This document shows, in pieces, positions 1 through 7,439 of a stretch of 30,824 nucleotides of DNA. The notes beneath the pieces were generated by a model, which searched no databases, was not told the origin of the DNA, and saw only the letters and a program-made list of their open reading frames with translations. Positions within the stretch are counted from its first letter, which is position 1; each line of letters starts with the position of its first letter. The position numbers and the translations under genes are program-made. The DNA lies in the NCBI GenBank assembly GCA_026387215.1, contig JAPLMC010000036.1, positions 1 to 30,824 on the forward strand, written 5' to 3'. The DNA comes from Candidatus Omnitrophota bacterium (lineage in GTDB: Bacteria; Omnitrophota; Gorgyraeia; Gorgyraeales; Gorgyraeaceae).

Positions 1-795
1 ATCTTCTAACTTATAGGTATCTATAAAATCATATTTTGTGCCGAATGTTTTTTTGTTTTCTTTGAATAATTCCGGTAATATTTTCAGTACGCCTTTCATG
101 GACTCTGACTGTTGTCTTTTGTGCTCAAAATAATAATCCTGCAGGTCCAGGGGCCCGTAAGTCACTGGATTATCAACATCCAGAAGAGGATGAGCTGCTT
201 TATATTCCCCCACAAACTCTTTTACTAATTTGTCTTCGAATAACTGAACACCTTCCACTGCATGGCTTGTTATAAAACCATCCTGACAAACCATTACAGG
301 TAAAAGTATGTCCTTATGCTCTGCGATCCTTACGGCAAGTATTGTGTTTTCATACACTTCCTGGCCGCTCTCGCAGTAAATCTGTATCCAGCCCGAATCT
401 CTGGCGCCCATTGTATCAGAATGGTCGCAGTGAATATTGATCGGGCCTGAAAGCGCGCGATTTACAACAGGCATTACTATAGGAAGCCTGAGCGAGGCTG
501 CAATGTAAACTATTTCCCACATTAGCGCAAGGCCGTTTGCGGAAGTAGCTGTCATGGTTCTAGCGCCTGCTGCTGAAGCTCCGACGCACGCGCTCATGGC
601 GCTGTGCTCTGATTCTACAGGTATAAGCTCTGTCGAGACCTGGCCGTTTGCGACATAGTTTGAAAAATACATCACTATTTCAGTCTGAGGCGTAATAGGG
701 TAGGCAGCTACTACATCAGGGTCTATCTGCTTCATAGCCGTTGCCACTGCCTGGTCGCCTGTCAGAGGTATCTTTTTGGATTTAGTCTGTGCCAT
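1..795 (-). CDS. porA: pyruvate:ferredoxin oxidoreductase alpha subunit, 3' end cut by window
   Basis: The frame is open from the ATG at 795 down to base 1 (265 codons) with no stop, so the C-terminus lies outside the window. The protein begins MAQTKSKKIPLTGDQAV and continues with AAYPITPQTEIV, VESEHSAMSACVGASAAGAR and a TATSANGLALMWE segment. These are typical of the alpha subunit (pyrimidine-binding TPP-fold domain) of 2-oxoacid:ferredoxin oxidoreductases. In four-subunit Por enzymes, alpha and beta form the TPP site that decarboxylates pyruvate to acetyl-CoA and reduces ferredoxin; this occurs in the cytoplasm. It follows porD with a 1-nt gap, so it is the third gene of porC-porD-porA. porB is expected just outside the window. 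A 2-oxoglutarate or 2-ketoisovalerate substrate cannot be excluded from the alpha subunit alone. Confidence 0.93.
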   Translation of the reverse strand, partial: MAQTKSKKIPLTGDQAVATAMKQIDPDVVAAYPITPQTEIVMYFSNYVANGQVSTELIPVESEHSAMSACVGASAAGARTMTATSANGLALMWEIVYIAASLRLPIVMPVVNRALSGPINIHCDHSDTMGARDSGWIQIYCESGQEVYENTILAVRIAEHKDILLPVMVCQDGFITSHAVEGVQLFEDKLVKEFVGEYKAAHPLLDVDNPVTYGPLDLQDYYFEHKRQQSESMKGVLKILPELFKENKKTFGTKYDFIDTYKLED

Positions 796-796
796 A

Positions 797-1078
797 TTAT
801 TCCTTTTTCATATCAATGCATTTTACAGGGCACACCTGTGCGCATATGCCGCAGCCCTTGCAATGATCATAGTCAAAACCAGCCATTTTTCCGTCTTCTA
901 CCTTTATAGAAGAGTCCGGACAATACATCCAGCAGAAAAGGCAGTTGATGCATTTCTTATCATTTTTTTCAGGCCTGAACGTGCGCCATCCGCCTGTTTT
1001 ATATTCTTTGGCATTTCCTGCTTCCAGTATTAATCCGCCTATTGGTATTTCTTTCCAGCTCTTTTTCTTCTCAGCCAT
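797..1078 (-). CDS. porD: pyruvate:ferredoxin oxidoreductase delta subunit (2[4Fe-4S] ferredoxin)
   Basis: This is a 93-aa protein. I chose the ATG at 1078 (MAEKKKSWKEIPIGG) because GAGGTGG lies 6 nt upstream; a start five codons earlier would overlap that ribosome binding site. Two ferredoxin motifs are visible: CINCLFCWMYCP in the middle and CKGCGICAQVCP near the C-terminus. Each gives CxxCxxCxxxCP, enough for two [4Fe-4S] clusters. In Por enzymes the delta subunit carries electrons from the catalytic alpha/beta dimer to free ferredoxin. The upstream GGWRTFRPE segment is typical of PorD. It sits between porC and porA, 1 nt from porA. A strong hairpin separates it from porC. Confidence 0.94.
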   Translation of the reverse strand: MAEKKKSWKEIPIGGLILEAGNAKEYKTGGWRTFRPEKNDKKCINCLFCWMYCPDSSIKVEDGKMAGFDYDHCKGCGICAQVCPVKCIDMKKE

Positions 1079-1095
1079 ATCTAACCACCTCAACT

Positions 1096-1144
1096 GTACC
1101 CGATCGCCGAACGGGCGTTGTTCCCGTTCGGTGATAGGGTACAG
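1096..1144. repeat. long hairpin between porC and porD
   Basis: An inverted repeat has arms of about 23 nt (ACTGTACCC... and ...GGGTACAGT) that pair with one G/A mismatch and one G-U wobble around a 5-7 nt loop. On the plus strand it is followed by TTTTTAT, so it would look like a terminator for rightward transcription, but no rightward gene reads into it. On the minus strand it lies inside the porCDA transcript just before the porD ribosome binding site. It could stabilise or partly terminate the message, or be an inserted palindromic repeat. Confidence 0.7.
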
Positions 1145-1147
1145 TTT

Positions 1148-1717
1148 TTATCCCAATTTTAATTCGCTATAAGCCCTTTTTATACCTTCTATATTTGCCT
1201 TTGTTTTTTCTTCGCCTAACTTCTTGAGAAACTTCGCCTTTACTATATCACTCACTTCATCTATGGTAACAATACTATTTATTTTCAGAAAAGCGCCCAG
1301 CATAGGCATATTCGGCATAGGAATTTTTAAAGTCTCCAAAGCAATCTTAGTAGCATCCACTGTGCCTACCTTGCCGTGTTTAAAATTAACTATCTTTCTT
1401 ATCTCTTCCGGGGATTTTTCAGTATTAACAAGTAATACACCGTTATCTTCCAGGCCTTCTGTTACATTCACGCTGGCCAGAAGAGTAGCGTCTATAACAA
1501 TCACCACATCAGGGTTTTTGACAGAGCTATGGACGTAAATAGGCTCATCGCTGATACGGGTAAACGCCTTCATAGGAGCGCCCGCCCTTTCAGGCCCGTA
1601 CTCAGGAAAAGCCTGTATATATTTGCCTATATCAAGAGCTGCTTCCCCGAGAAACTGAGAAGCTGTCTTTGCGCCTTGGCCACCTCTTCCATGCCATGCA
1701 ACTTCTACCATTGACAT
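1148..1717 (-). CDS. porC: pyruvate:ferredoxin oxidoreductase gamma subunit
   Basis: This 189-aa protein begins MSMVEVAWHGRGGQGAKTAS. The HGRGGQG glycine-rich motif and the later FPEYGPERAGAPMKAFTRIS segment are diagnostic of the 2-oxoacid:acceptor oxidoreductase gamma subunit, which binds CoA or helps shape the active site in four-subunit enzymes. The length is normal for the family. The start at 1717 has AAAGG about 8 nt upstream; a second Met two codons later is possible. It is the first gene of porC-porD-porA and lies downstream of a consensus promoter at 1752-1780. Its substrate is taken as pyruvate by analogy; other 2-oxoacids are possible. Confidence 0.93.
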   Translation of the reverse strand: MSMVEVAWHGRGGQGAKTASQFLGEAALDIGKYIQAFPEYGPERAGAPMKAFTRISDEPIYVHSSVKNPDVVIVIDATLLASVNVTEGLEDNGVLLVNTEKSPEEIRKIVNFKHGKVGTVDATKIALETLKIPMPNMPMLGAFLKINSIVTIDEVSDIVKAKFLKKLGEEKTKANIEGIKRAYSELKLG

Positions 1718-1751
1718 AAAGATACCTTTCTATTAATAAAAACGTCTTTCT

Positions 1752-1780
1752 ATTGTATAATCCAAACCTTTATTTGTCAA
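1752..1780 (-). promoter_or_regulatory. sigma70-type promoter of porCDA
   Basis: Read on the minus strand: TTGACA (1775-1780), a 17-nt spacer, then TACAAT (1752-1757). The start codon of porC is about 35 nt downstream. The promoter lies in the gap between recR and porC, so the por operon is transcribed separately from dnaX-recR. Confidence 0.75.
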
Positions 1781-1810
1781 GGAAATCTGTTTTTAAGGAT
1801 TTTTGCCTAT

Positions 1811-2410
1811 TTATACAGGAAGTCTTCCTTCAAGAGCCCTTATCAAAGTGGCCTGATCTATATAGTCCAAATTCCCGCCTACGGGAATACCATATGCAAT
1901 GCGGCTAATCTTAATCTTTAACGGCTGAATATTCTCTGAAAGATATAATGCCGTGGTCTCGCCTTCCGCATTTGAGTCCATGGCAAGTATTATTTCCTTC
2001 ACCTTGTCCTCTTTTATGCGAGTTATAAGTTCTTTTATCCTTAATTCCTCAGGCCCTATGCCGTCAAGCAGCGATATAACCCCGAAAAGAACGTGATAGA
2101 CCCCTTTGTACCTACCTGATTTTTCTATCGATATCAAATCTGTCGGCTCCTCTACCACACATATAATAGTTTTGTCTCTTCTTAAGTCATTGCAAATCGA
2201 ACAAGTTTCCGTTTCGCTTAAGTTACCGCAAATTTTACAGAACCTGACATCCTCTTTAACCTTGCGTATCACAGAAGAAAACGTTACCATCTCATCGCCA
2301 GGCGATTTAAGCACATAAAAAGCCATTCTTTCAGCTGTTTTAGAGCCTATCCCAGGCATTTTCTTGAAACACTCTATTAATTCCTGCATTGACTTTGTGT
2401 AAGTGCTCAT
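1811..2410 (-). CDS. recR: recombination mediator RecR
   Basis: This 199-aa protein has the full RecR layout. An N-terminal helix-hairpin-helix (KMPGIGSKTAERMAF, about residues 18-32) is followed by a four-cysteine zinc finger (C58, C61, C70, C73). Next comes a Toprim domain, with VVEEPTDL near residue 87 and LAMDSNAEGE further on, and then the C-terminal IAYGIPVGGNLDY segment. RecR works with RecO/RecF to load RecA at gaps during recombinational repair. Its start overlaps the end of dnaX by 4 nt (ATGA), so the two are translationally coupled. dnaX-recR is a very common gene pair, although the small ybaB-type gene often found between them is absent. Confidence 0.97.
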   Translation of the reverse strand: MSTYTKSMQELIECFKKMPGIGSKTAERMAFYVLKSPGDEMVTFSSVIRKVKEDVRFCKICGNLSETETCSICNDLRRDKTIICVVEEPTDLISIEKSGRYKGVYHVLFGVISLLDGIGPEELRIKELITRIKEDKVKEIILAMDSNAEGETTALYLSENIQPLKIKISRIAYGIPVGGNLDYIDQATLIRALEGRLPV

Positions 2411-4086
2411 ATCTGATTATTCTTTGTTGTCTTAAAAAGCCTGCCGCCGAATATATTTAAAGCTGAATCTATTCGCGGCTCTTTGGTTTTAAAATCTTCC
2501 TTTATCTCGCTATTATTAGCTATAGCTTCTTTTTGTTTTCTATCAGTTGGAATAAAGCTCATCTTAACAGGCATATCCATTATCTGCGAAAGCGCTTGCT
2601 CTATAGCGTCTTTATTATTTTTTTCCTCAAGAACTTCCCTGTGAAAATTGAGTTCCTTAGGAAAACCTATAATTATAACATTACCTTTAACAGAATCGGG
2701 CTCTCCTTCTGCCAGATATGAAGATATAGACATCCTTTTAACAGCCATTGCCTTTACAAGTATCGGCCAGGCATCTTTGACCCTATTTATATCAATTGAT
2801 ATTGGTGTCTGAGCGCTATTGGTTAGCGCAAGATTAGAGATTTCAGACTTCTTATTATTTTCAGTAGCTGGCACAATCTTTTTAAAGAAAGATTTTTCTT
2901 CATGAACTGGATGAGCCGAAACTGGCCTTGGGGTTTCACCAACATTCCCGCTGGATGGGGCATGCAATTTCGAAAGTATCTCCTCTATAGAGATAATAGA
3001 ATCCCGAGAGGCAAGTTTTATCATAGAAAGTTCAAAAACTATCCTTTCAGGAAGAAGTTGTTTTATCATCTTCAGACCATTAGAAATAACGCTTATTATA
3101 TAGAATATATCACCCTGCGTAAGCAAGCCTGCCTGAACCTTAATCCTATCTATGGAATCTTTCGGCAGACAAATTATCTCGTCTGAATCTATGCCTGATT
3201 TTACAATCATTATATTTCTGAAATGCTCCAGAAGTTCCAGGAGAAACTGTTTTGCATCTTTTCCAGAATTCAATATTTCATCCACCAGATGAATGCCGGA
3301 TTTTGTATCTTTACTAATAATCAATTCTGCGCTTTTAAATAGGGTTTCCTGGTCTATCATACCAAGAGACTCTATCACATTCTTCAGACTGACTTTTCCT
3401 TTGCTGAAAGACGCTATCTGGTCAAGTATGCTCTCCGCGTCTCGCATGCTCCCGTCAGACGCCTTCGCGATATATAAAAATGCTTCTTCATCTATATTTA
3501 AATTTTCGACTTTACATACCTCGTGAAGCTTAGCGGTAATATCCTTGATCTGTATACGCCTGAAATCAAATCTCTGGCACCTAGAAAGTATGGTCGGAAG
3601 AACCTTGTGCGGCTCTGTTGTCGCGAATATAAATTTCACGTGCATTGGCGGCTCTTCCAGAGTCTTTAAAAGAGCGTTAAACGCCTCTGTGGTAAGCATA
3701 TGGACTTCGTCTATGATATATATCTTGAAATGGCCTTTTGAAGGAGAAAATTTTACTGTTTCTCTTAAATTTCTAATTTCATCTATCCCGCGATTGGATG
3801 CACCGTCTATCTCTATAACATCCATGCTGGAGCCAGAGGTAATTTCTTTGCAGGTAGAGCAAGCATTGCACGGCTTTACAGAAAGCCCCTTTTCGCAATT
3901 CAAAGCTTTAGAAAATATCCTGGCGGTAGAAGTTTTGCCTATGCCTCTTGGCCCCGTGAACAGATAGGCATGATGGAGTCTGTCCATTGAAATAGCGTTC
4001 TTAAGGGTAGTTGTAATATGCTCTTGCCCCACTATCTCATCAAAGTCCTGCGGCCGCCATTTACGCGCGAAAGGTAAGTATCCCAT
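2407..4086 (-). CDS. dnaX: DNA polymerase III subunit gamma/tau
   Basis: This 559-aa clamp-loader ATPase begins MGYLPFARKWRPQDFDEIVG. Walker A is GPRGIGKT (residues 45-52). The zinc cysteines are C64, C73, C76 and C79. Walker B is IYIIDEVHM with D126/E127, and the sensor 1/SRC box FATTEPHKVLPTILSRCQRF is at about 153-172. The C-terminal third is divergent and low in motifs, as expected for the tau-specific region. It loads the beta clamp and organises the replisome. The ribosome binding site is weak. It is followed directly by recR with a 4-nt overlap. I did not find a convincing programmed frameshift signal for a short gamma form. Confidence 0.96.
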   Translation of the reverse strand: MGYLPFARKWRPQDFDEIVGQEHITTTLKNAISMDRLHHAYLFTGPRGIGKTSTARIFSKALNCEKGLSVKPCNACSTCKEITSGSSMDVIEIDGASNRGIDEIRNLRETVKFSPSKGHFKIYIIDEVHMLTTEAFNALLKTLEEPPMHVKFIFATTEPHKVLPTILSRCQRFDFRRIQIKDITAKLHEVCKVENLNIDEEAFLYIAKASDGSMRDAESILDQIASFSKGKVSLKNVIESLGMIDQETLFKSAELIISKDTKSGIHLVDEILNSGKDAKQFLLELLEHFRNIMIVKSGIDSDEIICLPKDSIDRIKVQAGLLTQGDIFYIISVISNGLKMIKQLLPERIVFELSMIKLASRDSIISIEEILSKLHAPSSGNVGETPRPVSAHPVHEEKSFFKKIVPATENNKKSEISNLALTNSAQTPISIDINRVKDAWPILVKAMAVKRMSISSYLAEGEPDSVKGNVIIIGFPKELNFHREVLEEKNNKDAIEQALSQIMDMPVKMSFIPTDRKQKEAIANNSEIKEDFKTKEPRIDSALNIFGGRLFKTTKNNQI

Positions 4087-4496
4087 AGGCTAAAATTTTA
4101 TCATAGTTTTCCAATAAAAGAAACTACAAAAATATCCCGATCTCCAACAGTCTTCAGCAGAATACAAGAAAATACAGCCAGCGAAATAAAAAACCTGCGC
4201 TAGTTCCTGAATTTCAATAACAGCAAGGTCTAAAAAATAAACTTCTATTACCCAGGCAATCGCGAATAAAGCCGGAAAAACCTTGCGCAAAAACTAGTAT
4301 GTCAATATCGGCTTTTCAAACTGCAGCGCGTCAAATAGATAAGACGTAAGCCAGGTATGGTACTTTACTGTTTCCTTTGCTGTCTGGGTATAAAAACTTT
4401 GTCCTGATTTGTAAGACTCAGGAGACTGTTACCAAGCATGAAGACATACAGTATAAAAATATTAATATTACTATATGCCTTGTTTGGTTATATTGA
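4087..4496 (-). pseudogene. 410-bp stretch without an intact gene; possible decayed coding remnant
   Basis: No convincing gene lies between dnaX and the acetyltransferase. On the minus strand a 45-codon open fragment at 4294-4428 reads QSPESYKSGQSFYTQTAKE and ends FDALQFEKPILTY before a TAG. It looks protein-like in composition but has no start. A hydrophobic TTG-started frame at 4090-4290 has no ribosome binding site. Together these suggest the tail of an eroded gene. I could not assign a family, and chance open frames in AT-rich DNA are the alternative. Confidence 0.25.
4100..4129 (-). promoter_or_regulatory. possible promoter of dnaX-recR
   Basis: On the minus strand TTGTAG (4124-4129) and TATGAT (4100-4105) are separated by 18 nt, just upstream of dnaX. 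The -35 match is poor, so this is only a candidate. Confidence 0.3.
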
Positions 4497-5150
4497 TCAT
4501 TGGCTCGCCAGTTTTTTCCCGTAAATACAGACTATAATATCTTTACTAAGTATATGCTTAAAATACGACCTGGGCGCAGAATAAACCAGATTGAAACCAT
4601 TGTTTTTAAAAAATTTCCCGCCTTCTTCAGACATAGTGGAAAGATGAACCCCTTTTATTTTTTTAACTGTACTATATTCTAAAAAAGAAGATATGAGCTT
4701 TGAACCAATGCCTAATTTTCTGAAACTTTCCATGATATTTATATGCAGGATAGCCGGATAGTCTTCAGAAAAATCAGGGGACCTGAACTCTCCATTTAAA
4801 AAACCATTAAAACAATTCTTAAGATATTCGGAATCTTTCTTTTTTAATAAAACGCCTCTTGTTATTGCTTTAATAAATAGCATTGGTATTATTTTAAATA
4901 TAAAAATTTTCTTTAACTTGGCCTCATCTTCCGCGCCAATCAGATAACCTACAACATTTCCTTTGGATTCCGCGACAAAACAAGATTCAGGCTCATAGTC
5001 AGTAAAATATAATGTAAGAAAATCCGAGAATATCTCTCTGTCGCTAAAAAATACGCTCGCAGGCTTTCCCATAAAAGCTGTTTCCCAAGCAATATCCCTT
5101 ACAACTTGCCTGTCTTTTCTTTTATACTTCCTAATAACAATATCTTCCAT
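4497..5150 (-). CDS. GNAT-family N-acetyltransferase
   Basis: This 217-aa protein has the GNAT fold. An N-terminal strand-helix (MEDIVIRKYKRKDRQVVRDI) is followed by the central VVGYLIGAEDEA strand. Motif A comes next, with the acetyl-CoA loop FRKLGIGSKLI (RxxGxG type) after LHINIMES. A final GGKFFKNNGFNLVY segment is typical of motif B. It would transfer an acyl group from acyl-CoA to an amine; the substrate is unknown. It starts 3 nt after the preceding gene and so shares its transcript. That gene is the C-terminal part of a PIG-L deacetylase, which hints at an amino-sugar or cell-surface acylation/deacylation role, but this is inference. Confidence 0.85.
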   Translation of the reverse strand: MEDIVIRKYKRKDRQVVRDIAWETAFMGKPASVFFSDREIFSDFLTLYFTDYEPESCFVAESKGNVVGYLIGAEDEAKLKKIFIFKIIPMLFIKAITRGVLLKKKDSEYLKNCFNGFLNGEFRSPDFSEDYPAILHINIMESFRKLGIGSKLISSFLEYSTVKKIKGVHLSTMSEEGGKFFKNNGFNLVYSAPRSYFKHILSKDIIVCIYGKKLASQ

Positions 5151-5153
5151 TTT

Positions 5154-5741
5154 TTATTGCAAATATAATGTACGCCAGCTTGTTTCATCCAGAGGCAATT
5201 TGTTAGGATAAGTCCTGGCGGATGTTAGAATACGATCGGGATTGCCAAGCAACTTTAATGGGATCTTCAGGATCAATGTATTATTTTGAGCTTCAAACTC
5301 AATATCTTTAACCTGCAAAAGTTGTTTTTTATCTCTGACATGCACCCCAAGGGTGTCCGCTTTAATATATAATTTTGGCATTTTGCTAAAATCTACCTTG
5401 CGGCTATAACCAAAAAGAAAAATGGAAACGTCGGGATACATTTCCGCCTCTTTCTTTACTTCAAACCTCACAAGCAATTTATTATCGCTGGCAGCGTAAG
5501 CAACATCCCACGCTATGCTGTTTTCCGTATCTTTTTTATGCTCAAGATCTATTTCAATACTTTGATAAGCCTCTAGATCATGCCATATAATTTCTTTGGA
5601 ATCTTCCGCGCTCAGTTTAATCGCAGGAAAATCTCCAAAAAGTTCATTTCTTCTAGCAAACGTAAAAAGATACCAGGGATTATACTCTATCTGGCTCTTA
5701 TAAAAAGATATAGCGTTATGCTTTGTTTTCAATTCTTCCAT
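5154..5741 (-). CDS. C-terminal part of a PIG-L/LmbE-type protein, probably split off by a frameshift
   Basis: This 195-aa frame begins MEELKTKHNAISFYKSQIEY. The KxxAIxxYKSQ helix is the conserved last helix of LmbE/PIG-L deacetylase domains, and it is missing from the upstream PIG-L frame, which ends ...NSGIEWKN. The two frames overlap by 13 nt in different phases. After the helix (FTFARRNELFGDFPAIKL, about residues 26-43) comes a roughly 150-residue strand-rich region. It has many alternating hydrophobic residues and looks like a beta-sandwich, possibly carbohydrate-binding. One indel near 5730-5745 would fuse the two into a protein of about 440 aa. A genuine overlapping gene pair or programmed frameshift is the alternative. 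No good ribosome binding site precedes the ATG. Confidence 0.6.
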   Translation of the reverse strand: MEELKTKHNAISFYKSQIEYNPWYLFTFARRNELFGDFPAIKLSAEDSKEIIWHDLEAYQSIEIDLEHKKDTENSIAWDVAYAASDNKLLVRFEVKKEAEMYPDVSIFLFGYSRKVDFSKMPKLYIKADTLGVHVRDKKQLLQVKDIEFEAQNNTLILKIPLKLLGNPDRILTSARTYPNKLPLDETSWRTLYLQ

Positions 5742-6505
5742 TCTATGCCGCTATTAGCCAGCGAGCCAGGCTTTTTTAATTCCAATTCAGGGTGGTAACC
5801 TCTTGGAACTGGCCAATGCGCAGCATGTATAATATAAGGAAAAACCCGGGGAGATTGAAACTTCCCTTCTAAATCCCATAACGCAACCTGCAAAAATAGA
5901 TACAGCGATTTATGGTCTCGATTTATATCGCCTGGATGGGAAACAAATATTTTTGTTGGTTTAAAGCCTGCTATTATTTTCTCTATATCCTTTAGAATGT
6001 TGTTTCCCGTATACAAAGCGCCCACAGACATAGCTTCGCGATAAGAAACCTTGGATGCCCTTGTAAGTAAGCCTTGATATGGCTTAACGTTTCCCCAGTA
6101 TTTAGTAAATATCTCCAATGTGCCAAAATCAGGATATCCTAAAAAAATGATATCTGACGGGTTCACCCCAAGAGAAACCATGGCATGCATAGTCTCTCTT
6201 CTTCTAACCTCTCCCATATGCAGAAATTCGCCTTTTTTAAAAGTGAGTCTTTTTTCATATACAATAAACGCTAATTCATTGTTATCGCCATTTGTATAAC
6301 ATACAACCCTGACTTTTGCATTTTGTTCCAAAGCCCTCTGTATAACCCCGCACGCACCAATAGCTTCATCGTCAGGATGAGGGGCCAGGATCAGCACTCT
6401 ATCATTTTTGGTAAAATCAATGCTGTCTTTTAAATTTCCCGCATACGCATGAGAATACGAAACTAAAAATATACAAAAGATTATAGCGAGGATTATTCTG
6501 CGCAT
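5729..6505 (-). CDS. secreted PIG-L/LmbE-family deacetylase (N-terminal, catalytic part)
   Basis: This 258-aa protein has a signal peptide (residues 1 to about 22, MRRIILAIIFCIFLVSYSHA). It then has the zinc-binding LmbE motif APHPDDEAIGACG, with H43, D45/D46 and E47. The distal metal ligand is in HPGDINRDH (H190, H198). Family members remove N-acetyl groups from amino sugars such as GlcNAc in glycolipids, MshB/BshB substrates or antibiotics; the substrate here is unknown. The signal peptide places it outside the cytoplasmic membrane. The frame stops right after WKN, just before the family's usual last helix, which is found in the next frame (5154-5741). Its start overlaps the stop of the preceding small gene by 1 nt. 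Confidence 0.88.
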   Translation of the reverse strand: MRRIILAIIFCIFLVSYSHAYAGNLKDSIDFTKNDRVLILAPHPDDEAIGACGVIQRALEQNAKVRVVCYTNGDNNELAFIVYEKRLTFKKGEFLHMGEVRRRETMHAMVSLGVNPSDIIFLGYPDFGTLEIFTKYWGNVKPYQGLLTRASKVSYREAMSVGALYTGNNILKDIEKIIAGFKPTKIFVSHPGDINRDHKSLYLFLQVALWDLEGKFQSPRVFPYIIHAAHWPVPRGYHPELELKKPGSLANSGIEWKN

Positions 6506-6690
6506 TATTTTTTACTTAGAAATAGGATGAGTTTACCCACTAACCATATGAAAAATATTACAATAGCGGCGCTTAACACGAGGCGTAAAATAAAAGCTAT
6601 TAAAAGAAGGAGCGGAAAAAGCAAAAACCCCAGGCTTGCAATTACTCCTACGAATATTAAAAATATCATCCCTGTAAAAAATGCTTTCAT
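6505..6690 (-). CDS. small two-helix membrane protein
   Basis: This 61-aa protein is almost wholly hydrophobic: a Phe/Leu/Ile-rich segment at about residues 5-33 and a second at about 37-57, ending LILFLSKK. That predicts a two-helix hairpin in the inner membrane. I do not recognise the family. It shares its last base with the PIG-L start and begins 5 nt after the methyltransferase gene ends, so it belongs to the same transcript. The Shine-Dalgarno match is weak. The tight packing supports a real gene. Confidence 0.6.
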   Translation of the reverse strand: MKAFFTGMIFLIFVGVIASLGFLLFPLLLLIAFILRLVLSAAIVIFFIWLVGKLILFLSKK

Positions 6691-6695
6691 GTTAT

Positions 6696-7268
6696 TTATC
6701 TGAGATGTTCCCAGATTTCTATTAATATAACTACAACAATTGTAGTTATCATTGGGACTATTTCTTTTTTTATCCAGAAATCTTTCAATGACACGTATTT
6801 GTTAAGCCTTGATAAATAATCAAACCGCGGGAAATACTTCGGAGTAAGTTTGCAATATTCTTTGTATTCCTGGCCAAATCTTTCCAGAAGAATTACTTCT
6901 TCTTTTTTCATCTGAGGGGCATAGATTAATAAAGATATGGCGGCGAATAAGAAAAAAAACCACGGCTCTAGTAGCATTATCACGACCCCCGTACCTATCA
7001 TAAATGTCCCGAAATACATAGGGTTTCTTATGACAGCATACGGTCCGTCTTTAACCAGGGTATTGCCATTAGATGATTTTTCTTCTTTATACCCTCTTGC
7101 TGAGATGCGAAACAAAAAACCAAACAAGATAAACCCCATACCAACTGCGCTCAGCACCCCATCCAGAAATACCTGGCGCTGGTGAGGAAATACAGAATTG
7201 GAGAGCAAAATTACCACTCCCAGGCCCAAAAACATAAGACCACCTTGTATTTTTATGCGAATTTTCAT
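6696..7268 (-). CDS. isoprenylcysteine carboxyl methyltransferase-like membrane protein
   Basis: I placed the start at 7268 (MKIRIKIQGGLMFLGLG, 190 aa). The longer open frame to 7388 would run into the tRNA-Ser and its trailing repeat, and those extra residues are translated tRNA sequence. The signature is GPYAVIRNPMYFG followed, after two membrane segments, by EEVILLERFGQEYKEYCK and PKYFPRF. This is the ICMT/PEMT-like C-terminal SAM-binding region. About four to five transmembrane helices are visible, plus a last one at the C-terminus. Bacterial members methylate lipids or unknown small substrates; the substrate here cannot be told. It heads the run to the small membrane protein, PIG-L and GNAT genes. 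Confidence 0.82.
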   Translation of the reverse strand: MKIRIKIQGGLMFLGLGVVILLSNSVFPHQRQVFLDGVLSAVGMGFILFGFLFRISARGYKEEKSSNGNTLVKDGPYAVIRNPMYFGTFMIGTGVVIMLLEPWFFFLFAAISLLIYAPQMKKEEVILLERFGQEYKEYCKLTPKYFPRFDYLSRLNKYVSLKDFWIKKEIVPMITTIVVVILIEIWEHLR

Positions 7269-7284
7269 GATAGGTGTCTGTATT

Positions 7285-7348
7285 GTCCCTCGCGACTTAT
7301 GTATAAAACCATGGTCGCTCGGGACGAATTTGCCTTCTGCAAATTCGG
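7285..7348 (-). repeat. two-hairpin repeat, copy A, directly after tRNA-Ser(GCU)
   Basis: Read on the minus strand from the tRNA 3' end: hairpin 1 is AATTTGC-agaag-GCAAATT. Hairpin 2 has arms GTCCCGAGCGAC and GTCGCGAGGGAC around an AT-rich loop. The arms pair except for a central tandem GA/GA mismatch. The same layout follows tRNA-Ser(CGA) and tRNA-Thr, with compensating base changes in hairpin 1. Confidence 0.75.
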
Positions 7349-7439
7349 CGGAGAGGCAGGGATTCGAACCCTGGATACAGCTTTTCAACCGTATATCGGT
7401 TTAGCAAACCGACGCACTAGGCCACTATGCGACCTCTCC
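7349..7439 (-). tRNA. tRNA-Ser (anticodon GCU)
   Basis: The acceptor stem GGAGAGG pairs with CCTCTCC. The anticodon arm is CGGTTTGCTAAACCG, giving GCU. There is a long type II variable arm (about 18 nt) and the T arm is CAGGGTTCGAATCCCTG. The discriminator base is G. The DNA continues CCG rather than CCA, because the two-hairpin repeat starts at this point, so the CCA end must be finished enzymatically. Its likely promoter is about 90 nt upstream at 7530-7558. Confidence 0.95.

Noticed and set aside
4090..4290. 66-codon hydrophobic frame on the minus strand
   Set aside because: It starts at a TTG, has no ribosome binding site and no recognisable family; it is described only as part of a decayed stretch.
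7269..7388. Upstream extension of the ICMT-like gene
   Set aside because: The extra residues are translated tRNA-Ser and repeat sequence.
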